DNA of 64,000 nucleotides, from NCBI GenBank assembly GCA_020047815.1, contig JAIFNG010000065.1, forward strand, positions 1 to 64,000, in the 5' to 3' direction. Positions 51,794-60,212 of the stretch are shown one piece after another; the first letter of the stretch is position 1, and each line of letters begins with the position of its first letter. Origin of the DNA: Anaerolinea sp. Lineage in GTDB: Bacteria > Chloroflexota > Anaerolineae > Anaerolineales > Villigracilaceae. Position numbers and translations under genes: made by a program. The notes under the pieces are model-generated. The model had not been told where the DNA came from, did not search any database, and saw nothing but the letters and a program-made list of their open reading frames with translations.

Positions 51794-53317
51794 TTAATCA
51801 CCACAGGTATTTGAAATTTTAGAAAAGTCATACAATTTTGGAACAGGCGAAAAGTAGCTGACATCTTCAAGAATATCATACCCACCGCCAAAATAAGTAT
51901 TGAAAACAATACGGAAGGTATTAACAGGTGTGATGGTGGAATATAACTCGTCGTTATGCTCCGGCAGATAATACGCATTGAGTATCCACATGCGGCGATC
52001 CTTCGGCTGCATCCAGGGTCCGTGGTCACCTTGCAGGATGATGATCGGCGGTGTATCTGATTCAGCAAGCAGGGTGTCGATCGCAGTCAGTGTTTTTTTG
52101 TTGAGCCAGGTCAACTGATTGATGTAACCCTCCGCATATGAATCGGAGGGATACTCGCGCTGTTCGTTCCAAAAATCGGGCGGATAAGTGGGATTACCCT
52201 CGGGATCAAACACAAACGGCGGATGCGGTGAAATGACGTGGACATACGCAAAAGTTGGTTCAGGCATGTTGGCGAGGCTGCCCATGCTGTTAAATATGTT
52301 ATTGAAACGGTCTCGGAATGCCTGCCCCATGACCGCATCGGGGTCAACCCAGCCAAGATCCTGGGCATAGCGGCCAAGCGTTGTTCGCAGGAAAAGGCCT
52401 TCGAACTCGCTCATACCTGAAGTCAGGGGTGGCGGCTCGACAAAAACATCTGCGTCATCAAGTTCGTTCCATGCAAAACCTGTCGCAAAGTTGACCGCCT
52501 TATAGCCCATGCTTTCGAAGTTGTAACGTGCAGCACTGTGCTTAAGCGAATCCCACAAGGTGCGGCGTGCCGTGCTTTCAGGTGTAAATGCATCATCGAG
52601 TTGCTGCAAATACATCATGTTCAAGGATGAGGCAAGCGAAATCTCGGTCCGAACATAATTGCTCTGACTACACTCGGCGATGTAGAAACCACGTTCCCTC
52701 AGGGCATCCAAAAATTCAGTGTTGTCGTAGCCAAAAGCCGACTTCAATAGATCCTGGCGCGTGTATGAGTCGAGAATGAAATAATAGACATCGGGCGGAT
52801 TCGCAGGCAGGACAAGGTCAGTTTGAATGGGAGCATTATCCGCACCGAGAGCGTGTGCGCTTTGCGTCCCGCTCGCGGCACTGATCTGCCATCCAGACAT
52901 GACCAATAGGGCAAGCGCCATCGTGTTCAACGTCGAAGCACTTGAGGCGAAGGTTAACTTTGGGCGCGCCACCCAGATAAGAGTCAGCGACAACAGGATA
53001 CCCCAGACAAGGATCAACCAGGATTCATAATTGGCATCGGGATATTTTTTGTCAACATAGATATGGGCATGTCCAAACGAGAAGAACAACGCCAGCCAGA
53101 GCGTGGTTAAAAACGCAGATTTGTGCGCCCGCCTAAAAAACAGCCAGAGAACAAAATACAGCAACCCGCCAAACACGATCGAAGCCAGCAGGGGGCGAAT
53201 CGCCGCATCAGGCTGGACCTCACCCGAGTTGGCGTTAAGCAGAGCCAGCGCAGGATAAGCGCTAATGGCAAGGGGATACCAGGGTAAATTGGAGATCTTG
53301 GATAGCGTTTTTTTCAT
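51794..53317 (-). CDS. Membrane sulfatase/phosphoethanolamine-transferase-like protein
   Basis: About 507 residues. Four to five N-terminal membrane helices, then an extracellular alkaline-phosphatase-superfamily domain: PPDVYYFILDSYTRQDLLKSAFGYDN (metal site), YIAECSQSNYVRTEISLASSLNMMYL (nucleophile region), HVISPHPPFVFDPEG and ILQGDHGPWM (metal ligands). Layout like LtaS or phosphoethanolamine transferases, so it could add a phospho group to a glycan. I use the ATG at 53317; the track start is a TTG two codons earlier. Adjacent to the dehydrogenase gene. Confidence 0.78.
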   Translation of the reverse strand: MKKTLSKISNLPWYPLAISAYPALALLNANSGEVQPDAAIRPLLASIVFGGLLYFVLWLFFRRAHKSAFLTTLWLALFFSFGHAHIYVDKKYPDANYESWLILVWGILLSLTLIWVARPKLTFASSASTLNTMALALLVMSGWQISAASGTQSAHALGADNAPIQTDLVLPANPPDVYYFILDSYTRQDLLKSAFGYDNTEFLDALRERGFYIAECSQSNYVRTEISLASSLNMMYLQQLDDAFTPESTARRTLWDSLKHSAARYNFESMGYKAVNFATGFAWNELDDADVFVEPPPLTSGMSEFEGLFLRTTLGRYAQDLGWVDPDAVMGQAFRDRFNNIFNSMGSLANMPEPTFAYVHVISPHPPFVFDPEGNPTYPPDFWNEQREYPSDSYAEGYINQLTWLNKKTLTAIDTLLAESDTPPIIILQGDHGPWMQPKDRRMWILNAYYLPEHNDELYSTITPVNTFRIVFNTYFGGGYDILEDVSYFSPVPKLYDFSKISNTCGD

Positions 53318-53349
53318 AAACAATAAATAGGGGCTTTAGGATGAATTGC

Positions 53350-54342
53350 TCATGAGTAATACCAGGCAAAGATTTTGTTATACACGGCAAGCAAAATCTT
53401 TTTGACAAAGCCAATTTCCAACACGCGCCGCACAAAACCTGTTTTCTTTTTACTTTTTACACCTGTCCTTCCCAACTCGCCGCGCAGGTAGCCCAGCGTA
53501 TTTGACATGTTCATCGCCAACGGATCAGAAACCATCAGCCGCAACAAGCCCGCATCGTTCATGCGCTTGTCCAATTGACGGACTTGTCCCATCGGTTTAT
53601 CCATCTCGAACGGCAGGAATTGTTGCAGCGTGGATTTATATGCAGTGAACTGCCAATGCGACGCACCGGCCATTGCGATCACATCCTTCGACTGTGTCCT
53701 CTCGGAGCTGTGTTCAGGGCGAAAAGTAATGCGCCAATCCCTTGTCTCAGCATATACTTTTCGATTCTCCTCCTCGGTCTGTCCAAGCGAGAGGTTGAAT
53801 TCCAGGAATGTTTCCCAGGGGATGAACTGGCCGTCGTCAAGTGTCGTATGCTCCGCATTTTTCGCCCACTTTAGCGTGGCCTCGTAAAACTCAGGCGGTG
53901 TGCGGAAGGGTCGCGCAGTCACCATACCTACATTCGGAAAGGTTTCAAGAATTTCCACGGAACGCGATAGCCAGTTCGGGGAAAACAAAACGTCGCTGTC
54001 CGTGTAGGAGATGATCTCGCCAGGTGCACCGGTCAGCATTACATTCCATGCGCCGCCCTTGCCCATATTCTTCGCGGAGAGAATTAAATATTGAATTCGC
54101 CCCTCTTCCTTTTCTTTAACAAGATACTCACGGACCTCTTTGCAGGATCCATTATCGAAGACCATCAGGTCAAACGGCAAGCCAGCGTCCCTGCGCATGG
54201 ACTCCAGGGAGACTTTTAACACATCAAGCGTCTCGGCGTAAAATCCGCTCAGGAAGGGAATGTAATTAAGCAGTGCAACGGTGATCCGCTCGGGGCGGGC
54301 TACATCTTTGACAAATTTAGCAGGATTTTGACCTTTTCGCAT
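53350..54342 (-). CDS. Glycosyltransferase family 2
   Basis: About 330 residues. ITVALLNYIPFLSGFYAETLDVLKVSLESMRRD, LMVFDNGSCKEVREYL and EIISYTDSDVLFSPNWL with the metal-binding DSD triplet mark a GT-A enzyme. The C-terminal part (residues 200-330) is basic and probably contacts the membrane. The ATG at 54342 replaces the track TTG at 54372. It follows the next GT by 33 bases and is part of the same assembly line. Confidence 0.83.
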   Translation of the reverse strand: MRKGQNPAKFVKDVARPERITVALLNYIPFLSGFYAETLDVLKVSLESMRRDAGLPFDLMVFDNGSCKEVREYLVKEKEEGRIQYLILSAKNMGKGGAWNVMLTGAPGEIISYTDSDVLFSPNWLSRSVEILETFPNVGMVTARPFRTPPEFYEATLKWAKNAEHTTLDDGQFIPWETFLEFNLSLGQTEEENRKVYAETRDWRITFRPEHSSERTQSKDVIAMAGASHWQFTAYKSTLQQFLPFEMDKPMGQVRQLDKRMNDAGLLRLMVSDPLAMNMSNTLGYLRGELGRTGVKSKKKTGFVRRVLEIGFVKKILLAVYNKIFAWYYS

Positions 54343-54375
54343 ATCGATTCCAGATTTCAGGTGTCGGAACAACGT

Positions 54376-55290
54376 TCAACGCTGTTGAAATATTTTTTGA
54401 ATTCGCTTCTTCCAGCGCTTGGGACGGACAATATTTTCAACTACATTTTCGGGAAGGAAGAAAAATATCTTCCGCAGGAATAACTCAAGTTTGCGCGTAA
54501 AACGCAGGGCGGTCATCTGCGGGCGCGCAAGTTTACCACCTTCGGCCAGGCGATGGGTTGAATCCAAAATAGTGTAGCGAATGTGCGCATGTCCGCCCGC
54601 AAGGCGAATGTTTTCATTGGTGTCTGGGTGGTTGTAATGCGCTTGACCGCCAGGCAGATGGCTATAGTCGTGGTTCTGGTGTACGATCATCAGCGACGAC
54701 GTGCCATCAATTACCGCCCAACCTTCGCGGCAGGCTTTGTAGATCATCCAATTGTCCCAGCCTGCACGCCCGATGGTGAAATCGGGGATGTGCTGATAGC
54801 AGAATTTGGGGAAGAGGAAGAAGTCACTGCCTGCAGGGCGGTGGAGATTATTCTGACTTAGAACTGAGGATCGAAGACGTTCCTGCCAGCCCTCTGTGAA
54901 CTCGATGGATTCAGAAATATCCAAATCCCAGCGCTGACTGAGAAGGACAAATTGGTCCCGTTGAAAACCAGACCTGCGGGCGGCTTCCACAAAATCAGGC
55001 ATTAGGATCATATCCGCATTGATGATGCAGAGCAGGTCACTGCTGCTGTTCTCACGCGCCAACTGAAACATGGATGAAATCAAAGGGATGCCGCCCGCAT
55101 TGCATTCCACCTGAGGAATGTGCATCACGCCAAATTTCAGGGCGGCTTCAGCAAGACCTTCCTCCTCGCCAAGCAAAATGACTTCGACATCGGGAAGCAG
55201 TGTCCATGAGTGGATCGCATTGCGTTGGATCAACGCAATGTGTGGGTTATTGAATGGTTTGGGGGCGGAGAAGAGTGTGATTAATGGCAT
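54376..55290 (-). CDS. Glycosyltransferase-like protein
   Basis: 304 residues. TLFSAPKPFNNPHIALIQRNAIHSW, VEVILLGEEEGL and LLCIINADMILMPDFVEA show a GT-A-like nucleotide-sugar fold with an NAD triplet in place of DxD. RAGWDNWMIYKACREGW and YNHPDTNENIRLAGGHAH are unusual and likely form the acceptor site. Similar proteins occur in Chloroflexota and cyanobacterial glycan loci. Donor unknown. Confidence 0.65.
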   Translation of the reverse strand: MPLITLFSAPKPFNNPHIALIQRNAIHSWTLLPDVEVILLGEEEGLAEAALKFGVMHIPQVECNAGGIPLISSMFQLARENSSSDLLCIINADMILMPDFVEAARRSGFQRDQFVLLSQRWDLDISESIEFTEGWQERLRSSVLSQNNLHRPAGSDFFLFPKFCYQHIPDFTIGRAGWDNWMIYKACREGWAVIDGTSSLMIVHQNHDYSHLPGGQAHYNHPDTNENIRLAGGHAHIRYTILDSTHRLAEGGKLARPQMTALRFTRKLELFLRKIFFFLPENVVENIVRPKRWKKRIQKIFQQR

Positions 55291-55326
55291 GGGAAGGGTA
55301 ATGCAGGAACCATGTTCTATAAAAAT

Positions 55327-56136
55327 TTACAGGGCACGGGTGTCCAGGTCTTTTAAGGTCTTGTGTTGAACACCTGCGTTTATTTTCATCAACCCGGGGT
55401 CATCGTGGACCACATCCAGAACTTCCTTCCAGGTGAAATCATCACGTCCGTTAAAGCAGCCGTAGACCTGGCGCATGAACTCGAGGTCTTCAGGTGTGTC
55501 CACCGTCCAGCGGTAGTCGCCAAAGTCGGTGGTGTGATGCAGAAGAGCAACATTGAATCCACGCGGCGAGATGCCGGTCTGCCGGGTGCGGCTTTCATTG
55601 AGCAGTTTTACGCCTTCATAAAAATATGGCATGACATGTTCGCGGTGCTGTGGTTCTTTAGCTTCCTTCCACGCCTTCTTTAATATTTTGAAAGAGCAGG
55701 CTTCAACATCCAAACCAATGGGGTAGGTGCGGCTCCACGGAGGCGGCAGGCGGTTGCATACAAAATCGTATTCACCGTCAAGCAAAGTATTGACCACATC
55801 ATCGATCAGGTCGGGGTCAATCACGGGACAATCCGCTGTGATGCGGACAACTACATCCGCTTTGGCCTGGGCTGCGGCTTGATAATACCGGTCAAGCACA
55901 TCGAACAGACTTCCACGGATGAAGGGAATGCCGGAGAAATCACAGTATTCCGCCACCGGGCCGTCAGAGGTGTCCGTCGTCGTGGCGAAGATGACCTCGT
56001 CAAGAGTTCGTGCCCGTGAAGTCCGCGTGAAAACACGGGTCAACATCGGCTGCCCGGCAATGTCGGACAGAATTTTCCCCGGCAGGCGCGAGGATGACAT
56101 GCGCCCTTGAATGATGGCAACGATCTTTGGTTTCAT
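55327..56136 (-). CDS. SpsF-like cytidylyltransferase
   Basis: 269 residues. IVAIIQGRMSSSRLPGKILSDIAGQPMLTRV is the nucleotide-binding loop of the acylneuraminate/KDO-type cytidylyltransferases; VVVRITADCPVIDPDLIDDVV carries the metal-binding acidic pair, and FGDYRWTVDTPEDLEFM is near the C-terminus. It links CMP to a sugar acid or similar sugar, as SpsF-type proteins in spore-coat and O-antigen loci do. The sugar is not known. Its presence with a 2-hydroxyacid dehydrogenase and SDR suggests synthesis of an acidic sugar. Confidence 0.85.
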   Translation of the reverse strand: MKPKIVAIIQGRMSSSRLPGKILSDIAGQPMLTRVFTRTSRARTLDEVIFATTTDTSDGPVAEYCDFSGIPFIRGSLFDVLDRYYQAAAQAKADVVVRITADCPVIDPDLIDDVVNTLLDGEYDFVCNRLPPPWSRTYPIGLDVEACSFKILKKAWKEAKEPQHREHVMPYFYEGVKLLNESRTRQTGISPRGFNVALLHHTTDFGDYRWTVDTPEDLEFMRQVYGCFNGRDDFTWKEVLDVVHDDPGLMKINAGVQHKTLKDLDTRAL

Positions 56137-56166
56137 GTTTTTTTTACAGTTTCGGCCAGGTATTTA

Positions 56167-57492
56167 TTAAGCAGATTGCGCTTCGGATGGAATTGGCAGG
56201 GGCGTGACAAATCCCCTGGCACGGAATTTTTCGATGTATTCACGCACCATGAAATAGTCAAGCCCAACTTGTTCAGCAATATCAAAGACGGATAGTTCGC
56301 CCTCGAAGCGCATCATGATCTTTTCGATGGCGCGGTTGAGCGCCCAGTTCTCACGCCAGTCCACCCAAAGACCGTTGCCGCTGAGGAAGACCGGTCCGCG
56401 GAAGTTCCGCTTTGGAATGTAATTGGTGGCGTAAATGCGGACAACCTGTTCTCCGATATCCGCCGCACCGACAAGCATTTGTTCGTCCATAATGTCGAGA
56501 TTGTCATCGGTGGTGTGGTATTCATCGTAAGGCCAGCGGTTGATGGAGATGCACGGCACATTCACACCCGGTCCGTTGATGACACGCTCATCATTGGCTG
56601 GGGCGGCAGCGAAATCGCGTTCATCATGCGCAACATTCTTCACAACATGCTGTGTGATGCGGTCCAGCAAGTGCGTGTGCTGTCGAGTATGGTGCCAGGC
56701 GATCTTGTTTTTGTTGCCTGTCATTTCCATGAAGATGCCGCCACGCAGGTTTTGGATCAGGTGCTCGTTGTGTGAGAGGTAAACGATGGTGCCGATGGTC
56801 TCAGGTCCAAACCAAAAGCGGACGCTCATCGAGCCTGCGGGCAGGGGCTTTTCAGCCAAACGCCGCGCCAGTTCGATCATACTGACCACGCCCGCGCCAT
56901 CATCGTTGGCTTGTGCGGGGTGACAGGTGTGTGCCTGCACGATAACTTCCCCTGCCGCCGCGTTTGCCCCGCCTTCAGGATGAATGACAGCCGTTGCCAT
57001 TTTGAATCCCTGCTTTGGGTCGGTCAGGAATTCCGACTTGATGACGGCACGATATTTTTTATCACGCGGAAGTTTATCAAAGAGATTCTTCGGTAAACAG
57101 AAACCCCAATCGCGGTCATAATATTTAAAAACCCAGGGGATGGCATGCGGGCGTTTTTCATTGAAATACAAATGCGGTTGGAGTTCTTCGAAGGAGAGAA
57201 TTTTATCAATGGGCGGAGAATAGGAAACAATATGCAGCGGATTGTTCTTAAACTCCACCACACGCTCGCCACCCTCCACTTCAAGATATGCCTCATGAAC
57301 AACGTATCGCTCAGGGACAAACCATGTCCACGCCTTTTCCAGTGGAGCATAAGTCTCGATGGTGTAGTTGGATGAATCGGGCATATACGTGCCGATGATC
57401 TCCAGTGTTTTGTCGTGATCGTCGGACGCTAAAGTCCTATGCAGAGGAAAAAACTCTGCAAGAATGGATTTAAGAGAGGTGAATGGTTTCAT
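56167..57492 (-). CDS. DUF4910-type aminopeptidase-like zinc hydrolase
   Basis: 441 residues. The zinc core is VIVQAHTCHPAQANDDGAGVVSMIELARRL (His and Asp ligands), SVRFWFGPETIGTIVYL, and WPYDEYHTTDDNLDIMD, an M28-like bimetal hydrolase. N-terminal part (LEFKN ... RDWGFCLPKNLFDKL) and a C-terminal winged-helix of about 80 residues (IEKIMMRFEGELSVFDIAEQVGLDYFMVREYIEKF) complete the DUF4910 family plan. In glycan loci such proteins may remove an acyl group from a sugar amine. Function in this cluster is inferred. Confidence 0.8.
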   Translation of the reverse strand: MKPFTSLKSILAEFFPLHRTLASDDHDKTLEIIGTYMPDSSNYTIETYAPLEKAWTWFVPERYVVHEAYLEVEGGERVVEFKNNPLHIVSYSPPIDKILSFEELQPHLYFNEKRPHAIPWVFKYYDRDWGFCLPKNLFDKLPRDKKYRAVIKSEFLTDPKQGFKMATAVIHPEGGANAAAGEVIVQAHTCHPAQANDDGAGVVSMIELARRLAEKPLPAGSMSVRFWFGPETIGTIVYLSHNEHLIQNLRGGIFMEMTGNKNKIAWHHTRQHTHLLDRITQHVVKNVAHDERDFAAAPANDERVINGPGVNVPCISINRWPYDEYHTTDDNLDIMDEQMLVGAADIGEQVVRIYATNYIPKRNFRGPVFLSGNGLWVDWRENWALNRAIEKIMMRFEGELSVFDIAEQVGLDYFMVREYIEKFRARGFVTPLPIPSEAQSA

Positions 57493-57503
57493 ATTTTTCT
57501 CCC

Positions 57504-57641
57504 GTCACTACAAGGATGCTCTTGTTTTCCATGGCACTGCCCGCCATAAAGTGGAACGAGTGGGAGGGCAGGTGTTCCCTGAAGCGGTCTCCTGACAATT
57601 GGGGATCGCTTCATCGGAAGGAGCATCCTCCCTGCAATGAC
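57504..57641. repeat. Short repeat element (repeat family C, copy 1)
   Basis: Ends GTCACTACAAGGATGCTC and GAGCATCCTCCCTGCAATGAC are inverted, 138 bp apart. The minus-strand reading begins GTCATTGCAGGGAGG and continues into a GC-rich palindromic interior. Similar ends occur at 58429-58532, and the two copies bracket the AAC(3)-like gene. Confidence 0.6.
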
Positions 57642-57651
57642 TTACGATCAA

Positions 57652-58413
57652 TTAATACTTTGGCTCTTCAATGTAATGCAATTTCTCAGGATGTTCGCGG
57701 ACGATCACAGACATATTATCAAAGAACTCATTGGCGGTCAGGTAATGGACTTTCGCCGCACCGACCTCAATTTCCTTGATAACACCTTCCGCAAGCAGGT
57801 CATTCATACCTGGCACAATATAGGTTTTCACACGGTCGTTCAAACGCACGAACATTGAATAGGTCCTGACCTGGGGCTTGCGGTCATAGCCCATATAAAT
57901 TCCCGCGAACTCTTTCACCCGGCGATAGTTACAACCAACATTATATTCAATATAGTGGTGCATTGAGAATGAACTATTGAAATCCAGCCCGATGCTAATG
58001 ATGGTGGCATTCAGCTTGTGAAACAACGCAAACGCAGAATTCGGGCCATAAGCTTCCACGTCCTCTGTTTTGGAAAACTCATCTGCCAGCGCACCCGAAA
58101 CAGAGAATGAATAGATCGGGTGCGGCGTGCGTCTGGCATCAGGACGCAGGCGGGCCAACTCCGTGATCATGCCCATTTTCGAAGGCGTCTCGGTCACATC
58201 AAAATAATGCGTCTCGGTCCACGACTGAAAATTGAACGCGGGAAACAGCACTGTGCCCTTCGGGCCCACCAGTTCGCCCAGGGCATCAATAACAGTATCA
58301 GCACCGCCCTCCACCCCTCCCAGCGATTTATAAGAAGTGTGCACCACGATCGTCCCACCCTTGCTTACATTCGTTTTTGAAAAACCATCCAGCAAATCTT
58401 TTTTATTAAGCAT
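57652..58413 (-). CDS. AAC(3)-family acetyltransferase, probably sugar-acting
   Basis: 253 residues. GGTIVVHTSYKSLGGVEGGADTVIDALGELVGPKGTVLFPAFNF is the acetyl-CoA-binding start of the aminoglycoside N3-acetyltransferase family, and TPHPIYSFSVSGALADEF is the conserved middle. Members in surface-glycan loci acetylate amino sugars. Antibiotic resistance is less likely because it sits between an M28-like hydrolase and a glycosyltransferase and has no mobile gene nearby. Two short repeat elements flank the gene. Confidence 0.8.
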   Translation of the reverse strand: MLNKKDLLDGFSKTNVSKGGTIVVHTSYKSLGGVEGGADTVIDALGELVGPKGTVLFPAFNFQSWTETHYFDVTETPSKMGMITELARLRPDARRTPHPIYSFSVSGALADEFSKTEDVEAYGPNSAFALFHKLNATIISIGLDFNSSFSMHHYIEYNVGCNYRRVKEFAGIYMGYDRKPQVRTYSMFVRLNDRVKTYIVPGMNDLLAEGVIKEIEVGAAKVHYLTANEFFDNMSVIVREHPEKLHYIEEPKY

Positions 58414-58428
58414 ATAATTTCCCTTTCA

Positions 58429-58532
58429 TGTCATTACGACCTTTCATACCGCCATTCTGCCTGGCTCCGTCCGGGAGATCTTTAACACACACCAATTGCA
58501 TCGGCGGGGAATGCACCCGCTTCGCAATGACA
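58429..58532. repeat. Short repeat element (repeat family C, copy 2)
   Basis: Inverted ends TGTCATTACGA (58429-58439) and TCGCAATGACA (58522-58532), ten of eleven bases matching, enclose 82 bp. The minus-strand reading starts TGTCATTGCGAAGCG, a start often seen in non-autonomous repeats across bacterial genomes, as I recall. It lies in the upstream region of the AAC(3)-like gene. Confidence 0.7.
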
Positions 58533-58534
58533 TG

Positions 58535-59617
58535 TTAGATTAAACCTCGATATACCTTCATCAACGCCCCGGCATTCCTGTTCCAGTCTGCTCTAAGTTC
58601 GGCCGTCTTTCGGCTTGTATCACCAACTCTGGGCAGATCCTCCCTTTGAGCAATAGCCGCCAGGATCTTTTCTGCCAGATGATCCGCATCTCCGTCACGG
58701 AACAGCCACCCATTCTGTCCTTCGACCACCCATTCCTTGTTGGCGGGGATATCCGAAACCAGACAGGGTAAACCACAAGCCAACGCCTCCATCAGCGACA
58801 CAGATGAACCATCCACATGCGATGGCGAAATGTACAAATCAGCCCGATGATACCAGCCTGGCAAAACTGTTTGCGAGATCTGCCCTCCAAATGCGACCCG
58901 ATCCAGCACGCCGCCGCCCTCCAAAATCTGACGAAGGGCGTGTCCCTGTGAGCCGCCTCCCAGCAGAAGCAGGTTCACACTTCCATTCTGCTGTGCCACT
59001 TTGATAAATGCACGCGCCAGCACATCCACCCCATAACGAGTTTCCCAGGCGCGGTTGCAAAATAATGTAAATGTTGAACGTTGGGCAATGGAGGCTGCAG
59101 GCTTGAAGTGCTCAAGGTCAACACCCCAGGGGAATACGATCGTCTTCCCGGGATCCATTCCGTAAGCCACCGCTTTATCGCGCGTGACCATTGCATCGCT
59201 GGTAAAAAACGTTGAACGTCTTAACGTGTAACGTGTGACCCATTCCCACCACCTGCTTTTGTGCACATCATCCATCAGATCAAAGCCCCAGGACATCGTA
59301 AGGATGGGACTAAATCCACTGAGAACCGCAATGAATGCGCAGGTTTGAATGGGCCCCGCATGGACAAGGTCAGGTTTGATCTCCCGGGTCAAACGTCGAA
59401 AGTCCAGTACCAGTTGGGGTAGATCTCTCCAACGAAAGGGGTTCCGCCCACCCTTCCATAAAACCAGTTGAACATTGGGCGGTACAAGACGATCTTCCAC
59501 CGGGCGGCTGTTCCCTTCCAGTTGGACAAAAAAGACCTCATGCCCTCCCTCTGAAATGGCTTTCAGAAAACGGTGGTCATGTGTGGAGTAACCGAGAGAG
59601 AAGTAAAGAATTTTCAT
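58535..59617 (-). CDS. Glycosyltransferase family 4 (GT-B)
   Basis: About 360 residues from the ATG at 59617 (track ORF starts 55 codons upstream). MKILYFSLGYSTHDHRFLKAISEGGHEVFFV begins a GT-B fold; the C-terminal half has LLLGGGSQGHALRQIL, LYISPSHVDGSSVSLMEALACGLPCLVSD with the E-x7-E-like donor motif, and NGWLFRDGDADHLAEKIL. Retaining transferase using a nucleotide sugar. First gene of the minus-strand glycan cluster by transcription order. Confidence 0.85.
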   Translation of the reverse strand: MKILYFSLGYSTHDHRFLKAISEGGHEVFFVQLEGNSRPVEDRLVPPNVQLVLWKGGRNPFRWRDLPQLVLDFRRLTREIKPDLVHAGPIQTCAFIAVLSGFSPILTMSWGFDLMDDVHKSRWWEWVTRYTLRRSTFFTSDAMVTRDKAVAYGMDPGKTIVFPWGVDLEHFKPAASIAQRSTFTLFCNRAWETRYGVDVLARAFIKVAQQNGSVNLLLLGGGSQGHALRQILEGGGVLDRVAFGGQISQTVLPGWYHRADLYISPSHVDGSSVSLMEALACGLPCLVSDIPANKEWVVEGQNGWLFRDGDADHLAEKILAAIAQREDLPRVGDTSRKTAELRADWNRNAGALMKVYRGLI

Positions 59618-60212
59618 ATTCAATGGCAATTGTACCGCGTCAAAATGCCATTCCCGCCAATTGACTGTCGAGCAGGGAATTGGCAGAAATGCAGGGGGAG
59701 TGTCAAATGAACTTATGCCGCCTGCAGAATATGACCTGAATAACGCATCTACGCATGACCATTTTGCAGCGGCAATTACCACAGCACCATCAAGCCTCCC
59801 CCCGCTTGGTGTGCGCAGGTATTATCTGCAAGACAGGCATGTTTCACCTCACTCCATTTTATTGTAATGCGATTGGATTAGCTGTATATTTGATTCAAGA
59901 TGCTGGGATGATTATTATTCCACAAAGATTGCTGTCTGTGCCAGACACAAGGCATGTTTCTGGACCGTACACAATGATACGGTTGTTCAAGTAGATGCGG
60001 CACCCACCTATCCGAAGGAGATAATGTCAAATGTCTTCTTTACGCTGCTTATCCATTCTTGAACAATGAGTTGGGTTGGCTTATTCATGGACGACAGTTT
60101 TTTTGGTCTGCCTATGGAATAAACAAGGATTGGCAAATGCCAGTCCTTGTTTTATTTTCGAGTATGATTACCCGAATATTTTATCGCCCTGGGTCCACCT
60201 TGAAAGGAATTT
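59618..60212. other. 595-bp intergenic region with a decayed-looking stretch
   Basis: The upstream region of the GT4 gene (to about 59690), then open but ATG-less frames of 50-75 codons (59868-60058 and 59972-60212) that look protein-like but stop or shift (HKACFWTVHNDTVVQVD; LNNELGWLIHGRQFFWSAY). They are possibly remnants of one gene. A terminator at 60122-60158 closes the stretch. Confidence 0.4.
60122..60158 (+). terminator. Terminator hairpin before the DHA2 exporter
   Basis: AACAAGGATTGGC-AAAT-GCCAGTCCTTGTT (12 of 13 pairs) followed by TTATTTT. It would terminate plus-strand transcripts from the decayed region and isolate the exporter gene. Confidence 0.7.

Noticed and set aside
57652-58413. 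Antibiotic-resistance gene (aminoglycoside 3-N-acetyltransferase)
   Set aside because: Family match only; the setting is sugar biosynthesis and no resistance-associated element is near.
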